Source: DATHXC01 sp041662005
GTDB lineage: Bacteria > Pseudomonadota > Gammaproteobacteria > Burkholderiales > Methylophilaceae
Direction of reading: 5' to 3'
DNA length: 16,112 nucleotides
NCBI GenBank assembly: GCA_041662005.1
Contig: JBAZTJ010000053.1
Location: 1 to 16,112, forward strand
The notes under the pieces were generated by a model. It worked only from the letters and a program-made list of their open reading frames with translations. It ran no database searches and was not told the DNA's origin. Shown piece by piece: positions 1 to 8,400 of this stretch. A program made the translations under genes and the position numbers. Within the stretch, counting starts at the first letter, position 1. Each line of letters begins with the position of its first letter.

Positions 1-396
1 TATGCCCAGGATAATTTCTATGCTGGCACCATATTTCACCGCGTGATTTCAAACTTCATGATCCAGGGCGGCGGTATGGATAAAGACCTGAACGAGAAAA
101 AAACGCGCGCACCAATCAAGAATGAAGCCGATAACGGCCTGACCAACTCGCTAGGCACCATCGCCATGGCACGCACTGGTGATCCGCATTCTGCGACTGC
201 ACAGTTCTTTATCAATGTGGCGAATAATGGCTTCCTCAACCATACCGACAAATCTGAGCGTGGATGGGGTTATACCGTATTCGGCAAGGTCACTAAAGGC
301 ATGGATGTAGTGCAGAAAATTGCGCGTACACCGACTGATGGCGGTGATGTACCCTTCCAGACGATCACTATCGAATCGGTGACAATCAAAGAATAA
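1..396 (+). CDS. ppiB: Peptidyl-prolyl cis-trans isomerase, cyclophilin type (3' part)
   Basis: Cyclophilins catalyse cis-trans isomerisation of peptide bonds preceding proline and assist protein folding. The reading frame is open from base 1, so the 5' end (roughly 30 codons, judged from the usual ~165-residue length) lies outside the window. Visible family motifs are FHRVISNFMIQGGG, which carries the catalytic Arg; ATAQFFINVANN; FLNH; and GYTVFGKVTKGMDVV. They occur in the usual order, and the protein ends shortly after the last one, as in PpiB. No signal peptide can be judged because the N-terminus is missing, so the cytoplasmic PpiB form and a periplasmic PpiA form cannot be fully separated; the compact length favours PpiB. 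The TAA stop is followed 14 bp later by a strong terminator. This is the only + strand gene in the window. Confidence 0.93.
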   Translation, partial: YAQDNFYAGTIFHRVISNFMIQGGGMDKDLNEKKTRAPIKNEADNGLTNSLGTIAMARTGDPHSATAQFFINVANNGFLNHTDKSERGWGYTVFGKVTKGMDVVQKIARTPTDGGDVPFQTITIESVTIKE

Positions 397-410
397 GTAG
401 ATATTCGACA

Positions 411-449
411 GCAATAAAAAAGCCACCTATACGGTGGCTTTTTTATTGC
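411..449. terminator. Bidirectional rho-independent terminator
   Basis: A perfect 17-bp inverted repeat (411-427 with 433-449) has a 5-nt loop at 428-432. The inner GC-rich part, GCCACC/GGTGGC, is flanked by six A on the left and six T on the right. RNA from either strand therefore forms a GC hairpin followed by a U-tract. It sits between the convergent ends of ppiB and the minus-strand propeller gene and should terminate both. Confidence 0.93.
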
Positions 450-477
450 CTAAAGATTTACTAGTCTTGAGAAAACC

Positions 478-1347
478 TCAGTGTTTGTGGCCATGTAGCG
501 GCAGGTAAACCAGCTCACCGGCTTTCATGTCGGGCACCAGCAAATATTTACCATCCGCTGTCACTGCAATATCGGCAGAGGCCTTGAAGCCGTCTTTCAC
601 CAACTTCACTTCATCATGAAACACACTATACACTTTGCCATTGTTCCAGTCGCTCACATACATCAGTCCGCTTGGATGATGCACCAGCCCATCGCCACCA
701 CCAAAGCCCTCGGCCAGCTTGGTCAATGCGCTGGTCTGCATGTTGTAGCTGTATAACACGCCAGAAACGAAATCCACCACCATCAGCACATTGCCGGTAT
801 CGTCAACCAACAAGCCATTTGGCGCCAGGATACGGGGATCCTTTTTACTATCGATCACGCTAACTACCTTGCCTTGCGCATCTATGCGATAAATTGCGCC
901 GCCCGTTCCCTTCAGGTCGCCGCTGTCACTGACATAGAGATTGCCAGCCGGGTCGGCCTCCAGATCATTCAGGAACTGCGGAACTACCGGGAAAGCGGTC
1001 GCTGCCGCAAACACCTGCCACTTGCCATCTGGCGACACCTTGAGCACGCGTGCTTTATCAGCCACATACAAATCCTTGCCGATAAAAATCAGGCCTTTAG
1101 GATCATCCATCCCACTGGCGAATACCTTGGGCTTGCCACTCTTGTCGATCACGCTAATCTGGCCGTCACCATCTTTGCCAAATTCGCCGATTTCCGAAAC
1201 ATAGACATTGCCATCTTTGGCTTCAACCACAGACTCGGGCATTTTCAGGCCGGTGATTACTTTGCCTTCATGTGCCTGGGCCGCTTGCGTGCCGAGCATG
1301 AGTAATGAAGCCAGAACTGTCATCGAAACATTGAAAGTTTTCTGCAT
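478..1347 (-). CDS. Periplasmic SMP-30/gluconolactonase-like beta-propeller protein
   Basis: Predicted 289-residue exported protein. Residues 1-25 form a Sec signal peptide with likely cleavage after AQA. The rest is made of repeated blade-like units (GNVYVSE, KDLYVADKARVLKVSPDGK, GNLYVSDSGD, GLMYVSDWNNGKVY), typical of six-bladed SMP-30/NHL propellers. Candidate metal-site residues by analogy with SMP-30 are Asn127 (FLNDLEADPAGN), Asn177 (APNGLLVDD) and Asp219 (GGDGLVHHPSG). The C-terminus is His-rich (HGHKH). The SMP-30 family includes lactonases and phosphotriesterase-like hydrolases, but the substrate here cannot be read from sequence. The ATG has a good AGAGG site 6 bp upstream (1354-1358), squeezed into the 11-bp gap after the preceding gene, so it is the last gene of an operon that ends at the 411-449 terminator. 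The lactonase role is only a possibility; a structural or binding role is also open. Confidence 0.8.
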   Translation of the reverse strand: MQKTFNVSMTVLASLLMLGTQAAQAHEGKVITGLKMPESVVEAKDGNVYVSEIGEFGKDGDGQISVIDKSGKPKVFASGMDDPKGLIFIGKDLYVADKARVLKVSPDGKWQVFAAATAFPVVPQFLNDLEADPAGNLYVSDSGDLKGTGGAIYRIDAQGKVVSVIDSKKDPRILAPNGLLVDDTGNVLMVVDFVSGVLYSYNMQTSALTKLAEGFGGGDGLVHHPSGLMYVSDWNNGKVYSVFHDEVKLVKDGFKASADIAVTADGKYLLVPDMKAGELVYLPLHGHKH

Positions 1348-1358
1348 AGCTAACCTCT

Positions 1359-1964
1359 TTAAAATGACATGAATTGAATTTTAGGAGCAGGCAGCAAGGT
1401 CACCATGGAGCATGGTGTTTTAGCCTCGGTGCTGTTCGCATTCTTTAATGCAGCCTGCATGTTGGGATCCGCCTTCATTTTAGTGACGACACGTTGCATG
1501 GCTTGTTTATACACGGTTGCCAACTGCTTTTCAGGGTATACATCAAGATACCCAATTTTTTTCGCCTCACCACTATAAGTGGCGATAGGCTTACCGACAG
1601 CATCGTAGACAACAGCAATCATACTACCGTGATAAGTTTGCATCTGTGGGTTATAGAACATACGTGGGCGCAGCCATATCAGGGCCTTGCCAGCCGTCTG
1701 GTTATTGTCACACATGCCGACATCGCCGAACTCCGCCGCTAACAGCTGTTTTGCCTGGGCCTCAACCAGAGGTCCCTGCGTAAACCAGTAGTTATAGTAA
1801 TACTGCCAGAGCTTGATCGGATTCGTGTATTCCTGTGGGTGTATATACACCAGCATATTGGCTGATTGAACGCTGGCCGGTTTGCCCTCCTCTGCCTTGG
1901 CAAAGGAAGTTGAAACAAGCATGGCAGCCATTGCCGCCATGCTTGCAATTCGTTGCTTACTCAT
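1359..1964 (-). CDS. Secreted protein of unknown family
   Basis: I do not recognise the family of this 201-residue protein. Residues 1-24 look like a Sec signal peptide (charged start, Ala/Met-rich core, cleavage after AKA). The mature part begins Glu-rich, then has an aromatic patch YYYNYW at 55-60, a strand-like segment around GSMIAVVYDAVGKPIATYSG (113-132), and an amphipathic helix around residues 146-165 (KQLATVYKQAMQRVV). There are two cysteines, Cys85 and Cys185, which could form one disulfide in the periplasm. The start is well supported: GAAAGG lies 6 bp before the ATG (1971-1976). It sits 29 bp after the PQQ-type propeller gene and 11 bp before the SMP-30-like gene, so it is co-transcribed with a periplasmic redox cluster. 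A role as a partner or assembly factor of one of those proteins is inference. Confidence 0.8.
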   Translation of the reverse strand: MSKQRIASMAAMAAMLVSTSFAKAEEGKPASVQSANMLVYIHPQEYTNPIKLWQYYYNYWFTQGPLVEAQAKQLLAAEFGDVGMCDNNQTAGKALIWLRPRMFYNPQMQTYHGSMIAVVYDAVGKPIATYSGEAKKIGYLDVYPEKQLATVYKQAMQRVVTKMKADPNMQAALKNANSTEAKTPCSMVTLLPAPKIQFMSF

Positions 1965-1993
1965 ATAAAACCTTTCAAATCACTCAAATTTAC

Positions 1994-3241
1994 TTATGGC
2001 TGATAGCTCATGCGGTAGATCAACCCAGCTCTATCGTCCGAAACATATAGCGCGCCATCCACCCCTACTATCACATCTACCGGCCTGCCCCAGGCCGCTT
2101 TATTGTCTAACCAGCCTGTAGCGAAATCTACCACTTCGACAGCATTGTCTTGCTTAAATTTCACACGTACCAATTTATACCCGGATGGCTGTTGGCGATT
2201 CCACGAGCCATGCAGGGCGACGATGGCATCTGTTTTGTATTCTGCCGGGAAATTGGCCTTATCCAGAAACGTGATTCCCAGTGGCGTGGAGTGCGATGGG
2301 AAAGTCATCTCAGGGGCTTGTGCCGAGTCGCAAAAGCCATCAGCACCGGGGAAATTCGGATCGGTCTTCTGGCGATATGTGCTTTTACCACCAGCATCTG
2401 TCACACCCCAGCAATGCGGCCAGCCATAGTGCTTGCCCGGCTCTATGCGATTGAGGTGCTCGGGTGGGATTTCGTCATTCACCTTGCCGCCTTTAGTATC
2501 TGCACGCATGTCAGAGCCGTTGTTGGTCGCATACATGGCCGCAGTCTGCGGATGCCAGGCAAAGCCTTGCGAGTTGCGTAAACCACTGGCCCACACCGGC
2601 GACTGCGCATGGCGTCCCAAGGTTTGCAATGCTCCGGCTGGTTTACCATCAACGGTATAACGATGGATGCTGGCACGCGTGGCATCAGTTTCATCGCACA
2701 CATTGCAGCTGGAGCCGATATTCAAATATAGATAACCATCCGGACCAAGCTTGATGGTTTTAAGCGTATGCCCACCACTTGCCAGGCCCTTGATCAAAGG
2801 TGTGACCCCGGATGCAGGCCATTTCCCATCTTTCTGTTCCAGCCTTACCACGCCATCCTGGTTGGCCACCAGCAACTTGCCGTTGACGAAAACCAGGCCT
2901 TGCGGCGCATTGAGATTATCAGCCACCGTCACTACCTCATCGGCAATGCCGTCGCTGTTGCGATCCGGCAACATGAGCACTTTGTTATCCATGCCCATGG
3001 ATAGATACAGATTGCCATCCGGCCCAATGGTCATAAATCGCGCACCACGGAAATAATCGTTATTGGCGGACTTAAGCCTGGTAAACACATTCACCTTAAA
3101 CCCAGCGGGCAAGGAGATTGCAGCGGCTGGATTTTTGGGTAGTTCGGCTACTTCAGCCATATCTGCACAGGCAGCTATCGGTAGACTGCACAACCCGATA
3201 TGGAAGAATTTTCGTAGCACTGTAGCAACCTGGCTAAACAT
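1994..3241 (-). CDS. PQQ-type sugar/sorbosone dehydrogenase-like beta-propeller protein
   Basis: Member of the soluble glucose dehydrogenase/sorbosone dehydrogenase family of PQQ-binding beta-propellers (415 residues from this start). Visible hallmarks are GGHTLKTIKLGPDGYLYLNI, with the candidate catalytic His158; SSCNVC with Cys179 and Cys182; WASGLRNSQGFAWHP with Arg222; HYGWPHCWG (about 272-280); LHGSWNR; and the C-terminal GRPVDVIVG ... ALYVSDDRAGLIYRM. The start was placed at the ATG at 3241 because AAAGGA lies 6 bp upstream, overlapping the TGA of fccB. An in-frame ATG 11 codons further up (3274) would overlap fccB and has no better site. The N-terminus is a secretion signal; IAAC (Cys25) matches a lipobox, but cleavage after ACA by signal peptidase I is equally possible. 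The predicted job is periplasmic oxidation of a sugar or alcohol/aldehyde-type substrate. The substrate is unknown and PQQ binding was not tested. Confidence 0.85.
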   Translation of the reverse strand: MFSQVATVLRKFFHIGLCSLPIAACADMAEVAELPKNPAAAISLPAGFKVNVFTRLKSANNDYFRGARFMTIGPDGNLYLSMGMDNKVLMLPDRNSDGIADEVVTVADNLNAPQGLVFVNGKLLVANQDGVVRLEQKDGKWPASGVTPLIKGLASGGHTLKTIKLGPDGYLYLNIGSSCNVCDETDATRASIHRYTVDGKPAGALQTLGRHAQSPVWASGLRNSQGFAWHPQTAAMYATNNGSDMRADTKGGKVNDEIPPEHLNRIEPGKHYGWPHCWGVTDAGGKSTYRQKTDPNFPGADGFCDSAQAPEMTFPSHSTPLGITFLDKANFPAEYKTDAIVALHGSWNRQQPSGYKLVRVKFKQDNAVEVVDFATGWLDNKAAWGRPVDVIVGVDGALYVSDDRAGLIYRMSYQP

Positions 3242-3247
3242 CCGATG

Positions 3248-3253
3248 TCCTTT
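3248..3253 (-). promoter_or_regulatory. Ribosome binding site deciding the start of the PQQ-type dehydrogenase gene
   Basis: On the minus strand AAAGGA lies 6 bp before the ATG at 3241 and overlaps the TGA stop of the upstream flavoprotein gene (3253-3255). This spacing favours the shorter start over the ATG at 3274 and suggests coupled translation. Confidence 0.7.
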
Positions 3254-4524
3254 CACGTGAGTACATCCGACCATATATTCTGCGCCCAGGCTCGTGCGTA
3301 ATTACCTTCCAGCGTTGTCGGCCTGTCAGACACGCCACCACCTTCAGTGGGCACCATGATTTTTTTGCTGGCGTCGTAACGATAGACATTCGCTACATGC
3401 ACGGCCATGGCATCACTCACATAGCTGTAGCAGGTATTGGCGAAGACCGGTGCGGGGTCTGGTGCCTGATTGCTCATAAGTGCCACGATTGCGCTGGCGC
3501 AGACCTTAGCCTGCGATGTTGCCATATGTGCGGATTTAGGCAGCCCGGCAGAAACAGCATCGCCGATGACATGCACATTGGGAATGGCTTTGGATTCGTA
3601 GCTGAGAAAGTCCACTTCGCACCAACGCTTGTCCACATTCACCACGCCCGCCATTTGCGCGGGCTTGCCGGCGCGCTGAGGTGGGATCACATTGAGCACA
3701 TCGGCCTGTACGCTTTCAAATTCGGTTTTAACCGACAGTGAAGCAACATCAACCTCCACTACGCTACTGTTGGGCCGGTAATCGATGAGGCCGGGATACA
3801 GTTCAGCCCAAGCCTTGGTAAACAGCGCCTTTTTCGAGATGATCTCGGCATTGGCATCCAGTACGATGATTTTGGATTTAGGCTTATGCCTGCTCAGGTA
3901 ATAAGCCACCTGGCACACCCGCTCATAAGGGCCTGGCGGGCAGCGATAGGGAGCCTTAGGGATGCTCATGACGAACACACCGCCATCCGACATGGCTTCC
4001 AGTTGTTGGCGTAGATTGACGGTCTGCTGCCCGGCTTTCCAGGCGTGGGGAATTTGCTCCTGGGCTAATTTCGTTTGCAGCATAGGTAGCTGTTCGTACA
4101 TAAAATCTATGCCGGGCGCGAGTATCAATCGGTCAAAGCCAAGCTCGCTTTTTGTCATCACCACTTTTCTGGCTGCCGGGTCGATAGCGATGACCTGGTC
4201 GTGGTGCCAGGCAATGCCATGATTGCTTTTAAGCAGATCATAGCCAAAGGTTAATTCGTTGATATTCTTGCTACCACCCAGCACTAGGTTGCTCACCGGG
4301 CAGGATACAAACTGTGATGCTTGCTCTACCACCACGACCTCAATACCGCCGTTACTCCACATACGCAGGTATTTGGCCGCCGCCGCTCCGGCATAACCAC
4401 CACCAATCACCACAACGCGGCCACCGAAAGAGTTAGCCGCCCTGGCCTGCGGAAATGATGAGAGCGCAGTGCTGGCTGCGGTTAACTTCAGGAAATCACG
4501 GCGGCTAATTGTCACGCGGCTCAT
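3253..4524 (-). CDS. fccB: Flavocytochrome c sulfide dehydrogenase-type flavoprotein subunit
   Basis: Predicted 423-residue FAD protein of the FccB/SoxF family, which oxidises sulfide and passes electrons to a cytochrome c partner in the periplasm. The N-terminus has a classical Tat motif, SRRDFLK (7-13), with cleavage near QARA. The FAD Rossmann motif VIGGGYAG follows at about 39-46. Cys75 in SCPVSNLVLGG matches the position where the family binds FAD covalently. Cys195 (YRCPPGPYERVC) and Cys365 (NTCYS) match the redox disulfide known in the Chromatium (Allochromatium) enzyme. NVHVIGDA (340s in the long form) is the second FAD contact, and the C-terminal FCSD-type domain is present. The start was set at the ATG at 4524, which puts the Tat motif at the very N-terminus; the longer frame begins with TTG at 4596 and would bury the signal. 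It overlaps the cytochrome gene by 20 bp, implying translational coupling. The family assignment is firm, but sulfide as the substrate is inferred from the family. Confidence 0.88.
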   Translation of the reverse strand: MSRVTISRRDFLKLTAASTALSSFPQARAANSFGGRVVVIGGGYAGAAAAKYLRMWSNGGIEVVVVEQASQFVSCPVSNLVLGGSKNINELTFGYDLLKSNHGIAWHHDQVIAIDPAARKVVMTKSELGFDRLILAPGIDFMYEQLPMLQTKLAQEQIPHAWKAGQQTVNLRQQLEAMSDGGVFVMSIPKAPYRCPPGPYERVCQVAYYLSRHKPKSKIIVLDANAEIISKKALFTKAWAELYPGLIDYRPNSSVVEVDVASLSVKTEFESVQADVLNVIPPQRAGKPAQMAGVVNVDKRWCEVDFLSYESKAIPNVHVIGDAVSAGLPKSAHMATSQAKVCASAIVALMSNQAPDPAPVFANTCYSYVSDAMAVHVANVYRYDASKKIMVPTEGGGVSDRPTTLEGNYARAWAQNIWSDVLT

Positions 4525-4882
4525 CCAGCACTTGTGATGGCGGCAATAGCGCTGGTTGCCGCTGTTGCCGTGAAAAATAGATCGCCAGTTGCTCAATCTC
4601 GTCTGAGTTCAGGCCTTTAGCGTGCCTATGCATCACGGTAGCCTGGCGCTCGCCTGTACGGAATGCCTGCATCTGCAATATGAAGTGATTGGGGTCAAGA
4701 CCTGCCAGTAAAGAGGTGCCGGCTACACTATTACCATTGGTGCCGTGACAGGCTGCGCAAGAGGCAGCAAGTGTCTTGATATGCGAACTATTATCAGGTG
4801 AAGGAGCGACTGTCTCGGCATGGGCACCAGACCAGGAAAGCAGCAATATGCTGAGCCATGATCTAGTGCGCTGAGCAACCAT
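4505..4882 (-). CDS. fccA: Monoheme cytochrome c, FccA-like partner of the flavoprotein
   Basis: Predicted 125-residue exported class I cytochrome c. A signal peptide spans residues 1-22 (cleavage after AHA). There is one heme-binding CAACH at 42-46, and Met84 in ATVMHRHAKGL is the likely axial ligand, as in cytochrome c4/FccA-type domains. The helix NSDEIEQLAIYFSRQ completes the fold. Only one CxxCH is present, whereas FccA of purple sulfur bacteria is a diheme protein; monoheme partners are known in related SoxEF-type systems. It is the first gene of the redox cluster and its 3' end overlaps fccB by 20 bp, so it is probably the electron acceptor of that flavoprotein. No clear Shine-Dalgarno site precedes the ATG, which is unusual next to its downstream neighbours, although no other ATG fits the signal peptide. 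Confidence 0.85.
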   Translation of the reverse strand: MVAQRTRSWLSILLLSWSGAHAETVAPSPDNSSHIKTLAASCAACHGTNGNSVAGTSLLAGLDPNHFILQMQAFRTGERQATVMHRHAKGLNSDEIEQLAIYFSRQQRQPALLPPSQVLDEPRDN

Positions 4883-4928
4883 TAATAGCTAAAGAAACTG
4901 ATGTGCTGAATAAATGCTTAATGAAAGA

Positions 4929-5411
4929 TTACTGACACTTCTCTTCTTTACAGCCATCATCCTGCACGCCTTGAGCCAGCAGGAAATTGACCATATCGGT
5001 GCGATTTTCATCACGCAATGCACGGATGATAGAAACATCGCCGCGCAACTTAAGGTTTTTATCAGCACCCTTGGAGATTAGATAAGCCACCATCTCCTTG
5101 TTATCGCCGTAAGCAGCGAAATGCAAGGCGGTCATTTTGGTCATGGGATGTTGATAGTTAAGATCAGCACCTCTTTCCACAAGCAGCTTCACTACCGGAA
5201 ACTGGTTCTTGTTGGCAGCGATCTGCAAAGCTTCCCACGCAAAGAACTTGGCATTGATATCCATTCCATGATCAAGAAACTTCTTAACCAGTTTTACATT
5301 GCCATCACGCAATGCTTCGGTGTACTGGAGATGCTCGTCATCAGTCATTGCAGCGGCAGATAGCGACATTGTCATTGCAACTACCATTAAAAGTACTTTT
5401 ATTATCTTCAT
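4929..5411 (-). CDS. Secreted ankyrin-repeat protein
   Basis: Predicted 160-residue exported protein. Residues 1-21 are a Sec signal (MKIIKVLLMVVAMTMSLSAAA). The mature part holds about four ankyrin repeats, with motifs such as VKKFLDHGMDINAK, VVKLLVERGADLNYQ, MTALHFAAYGDNKEMVAYLI and ISKGADKNLKLRGD, then a short Cys-containing tail (GCKEEKCQ). Ankyrin repeats mediate protein contacts; no enzymatic motif is visible. AGGAG precedes the ATG with a rather long 10-bp spacing. It lies 51 bp after purL and 46 bp before the cytochrome gene, so it may be read with the redox cluster, but no promoter or terminator on either side settles this. Periplasmic ankyrin proteins occur in other proteobacteria near oxidative-stress genes; a similar role here is only a guess. 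Confidence 0.85.
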   Translation of the reverse strand: MKIIKVLLMVVAMTMSLSAAAMTDDEHLQYTEALRDGNVKLVKKFLDHGMDINAKFFAWEALQIAANKNQFPVVKLLVERGADLNYQHPMTKMTALHFAAYGDNKEMVAYLISKGADKNLKLRGDVSIIRALRDENRTDMVNFLLAQGVQDDGCKEEKCQ

Positions 5412-5462
5412 GCTGTTCCATCTCCTGTTTATATTTTTTGAATTCAGCCGCTGCTAGACACA

Positions 5463-8400
5463 TTAGCCGATAAATTTTCTCGCATTACGGAACATCCGTA
5501 ACCAAGGACCCTCTTCACCCCAACCATCAGGATGCCACGAGTGTTGCACGGTACGGAAAACCCGTTCCGGATGCGGCATCATAATGCTAAAACGTCCGTC
5601 TTTGGTAGTTAAGCCGGTAATTCCCTGCGGGGATCCATTCGGGTTGAATGGATACCGCTCAGTGGCTTCCCCTGCATTGTCCACAAAACGCAAGCTGACC
5701 AATTTTTCTGCCAGCACGTTGTTGACAGCGCTTTCATGAGAAAATTCCGCAAAACCCTCGCCATGTGCAACGGCAATAGGCATGCGGCTTCCAGCCATGC
5801 CATTAAAGAACAGCGAGGGCGACTCCATCACCTCTACCATGCCAAAGCGTGCTTCGAACTGCTCGGATTTATTGCGCACAAAATGCGGCCAATGTTCAGC
5901 CCCCGGGATGATGCTGTTCAGGTTGCTCATCATCTGGCATCCGTTACAGACGCCAAGCGCAAATGAGTCGCTACGCGCGAAGAAAGCAGAGAACTCATCC
6001 CGCGCCCGTGCATTGAACAGGATGGACTTGGCCCAGCCCTCACCCGCCCCAAGTACGTCGCCGTAGGAGAAGCCGCCGCAAGCTACCAGGCCGGAGAAAT
6101 CCTGCAGACTGATGCGCCCGCTGATGATATCGCTCATATGCACATCATGTGTCTGGAAACCGGCGCGGTCAAAGGCGGCTGCCATCTCTACCTGACCATT
6201 CACGCCCTGCTCGCGCAAGATGGCCATCTTGGGGCGCACGCCGGTTGCGATGCTGCTTGCAATATAGGGAGCATCCACATGGTTAGCCATGTCAAAAGTC
6301 AGGTACTGATGCAGGCCCTGGTCATGAATATCCAGGATACGGTCATACTCCTGCTGCGCGCATTGCGGGTTATCCCGTAACTTTTGCATGTGGTAAGTGG
6401 TTTCCGACCAGAGGCGATGCAAGGTAGTGCGCAACTCGGCAAAAATCACATCACCATGGTGGCGAACCACAATACCGTGATTATCCGTGACTGGCGCACC
6501 TATGATATGTACGCAACCGTCCATGGCCATATTCAACATCGTCCAGATAGCCGTAGCTTCTTCGGCAGGCACCTGTATCACAGCACCCAGCTCTTCGTTG
6601 TAAAGCACGCTGACGGCATCGCCAGGTAATCGACTCAGCTCAACATCGATACCGCATCGTCCGGCAAATGCCATCTCTGCCAGCGTCACAAACAGGCCGC
6701 CATCAGAACGGTCATGGTAGGCCAGCAACTTGTCTTCGGCATTAAGTGTCTGGATCGCAGCAAAGAAAGCTTTTAGCCGCTCAGCACTATCCACATCCGG
6801 CGCCACGTTATCAGTCTCGCCATATACCTGGGCCAGGGCAGAACCACCCATGCGGTTTTTACCGGCACCCAGATCAATCAGAATAAGCTTGGTATCGCCG
6901 AGGTCAGTACGCAACTGCGGTGTCAGGGTTTTGCGCGCATCCGGCGTCGGTGCGAAAGCTGTCACCACCAATGAAATAGGCGAAGTCACCGCTTTCTTTT
7001 CGCCTGCTGCGCCATCTTCCCATACCGTCTTCATCGACATGGAATCCTTACCCACGGGGATGCTGATGCCCAGCTCAGGGCACAGCTCCATGCCGACAGC
7101 TGCCACAGTATCAAACAGGGCGGCATCTTCTCCGGGATGCCCGGCTGGTGCCATCCAGTTGGCTGAAAGCTTGAGGTCGCTGATATCAGATATCTGGCTG
7201 GCAGCAATATTGGTGATGGCTTCGCCTATGGCCATACGGCCGGATGCCGGGGCATTGATCAAAGCCAGCGGTGCTTTTTCACCGATAGCAAATGCTTCGC
7301 CACGGTAGGTTTCATAACCGGCCAGTGTCACGGCAACGTCAGCCACCGGCACTTGCCACGGCCCTACCATCTGGTCACGGGCGATGAGGCCAGTCACCGT
7401 GCGGTCACCGATAGTGATAAGGAAGGTCTTGTCGGCCACGCCTGGCAAGCGCAACACACGCTCCGCCGCTTCTTTCAGGTCTATCTTGTTGGTGTTAAAA
7501 CCAGGCAAGTCGCGTACGGTATGCATCACCTCACGCGTCATCTTGGGCGGCTTGCCCAACAATACCGACAAGTCCATATCCACGGGTTTGTTGCTGAAGT
7601 AGCTATCCTCAACCGCCAGGTGGCGCTCTGCAGTTGCTTCACCGACTACCGCAAATGGGCAGCGTTCACGCTCGCAGATGGCGGCAAATCTTGGCAGGTC
7701 TTGCTTTGCTACCGCCATCACATAACGTTCCTGCGCCTCATTGCTCCACAGCTCGCGCGGGGACATGCCGGGCTCTTCGTTATTCACCTTACGTAACTGG
7801 AATACCGCACCGACGCCGGCATCATTCACCAACTCAGGGAAGGCGTTGGAAATACCGCCTGCCCCCACATCGTGGATACTCAGGATAGGATTATCCTCAC
7901 CCAGCTGCCAGCAGCGGTCTATCACTTCCTGCGCCCGACGCTCCAGCTCGGGGTTACCGCGCTGTACCGAATCGAAATCCAGGTTCTCGGCATTGGCACC
8001 GGTATCCATGCTCGAAGCTGCACCGCCACCCAGGCCGATCAACATAGCCGGGCCGCCCAGCTGGATCAGGCACGCACCTGGCGGAATCGGGTTCTTTTTA
8101 GAGTGCTGGGCCGAGATATTACCCACGCCACCTGCCAGCATGATGGGCTTGTGGTAACCGCGCACCTCGCCGGCAGAGACGATTTCCAGTGTGCGGAAAT
8201 AGCCTGCAATATTGGGGCGGCCGAACTCGTTGTTATAGGCAGCGCCACCAAGTGGGCCATCCACCATGATTTGCAAGGCAGAGGCGATACGGCCTGGCTT
8301 ACCATATGGAGTTTTGCCAAACTCTTGCTCCCAGGGCTGGGTAAAGCCGGGGATATTGAGGTTAGACACGGAAAAACCGGTCAGGCCGGCTTTAGGCTTG

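Noticed and set aside
874..1305. + strand open frame (143 codons) opposite the SMP-30-like gene
   Set aside because: It is antisense to a gene with a clear signal peptide, ribosome site and blade repeats, and has no protein-family features of its own.
3242..3274. Upstream ATG for the PQQ-type dehydrogenase gene
   Set aside because: It would overlap fccB and put polar residues before the signal peptide, while the ATG at 3241 has a well-spaced AAAGGA site.
4525..4596. N-terminal extension of the fccB frame
   Set aside because: It begins with TTG, lies inside the cytochrome gene, and would place the Tat motif about 30 residues from the N-terminus; the ATG at 4524 fits better.
4883..4928. Possible promoter before the cytochrome gene (TTCAGC, 17 bp, TATTAA)
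   Set aside because: The hexamer matches are weak (3 and 4 of 6) and the -10 would touch the start codon, so I did not list it as a feature.
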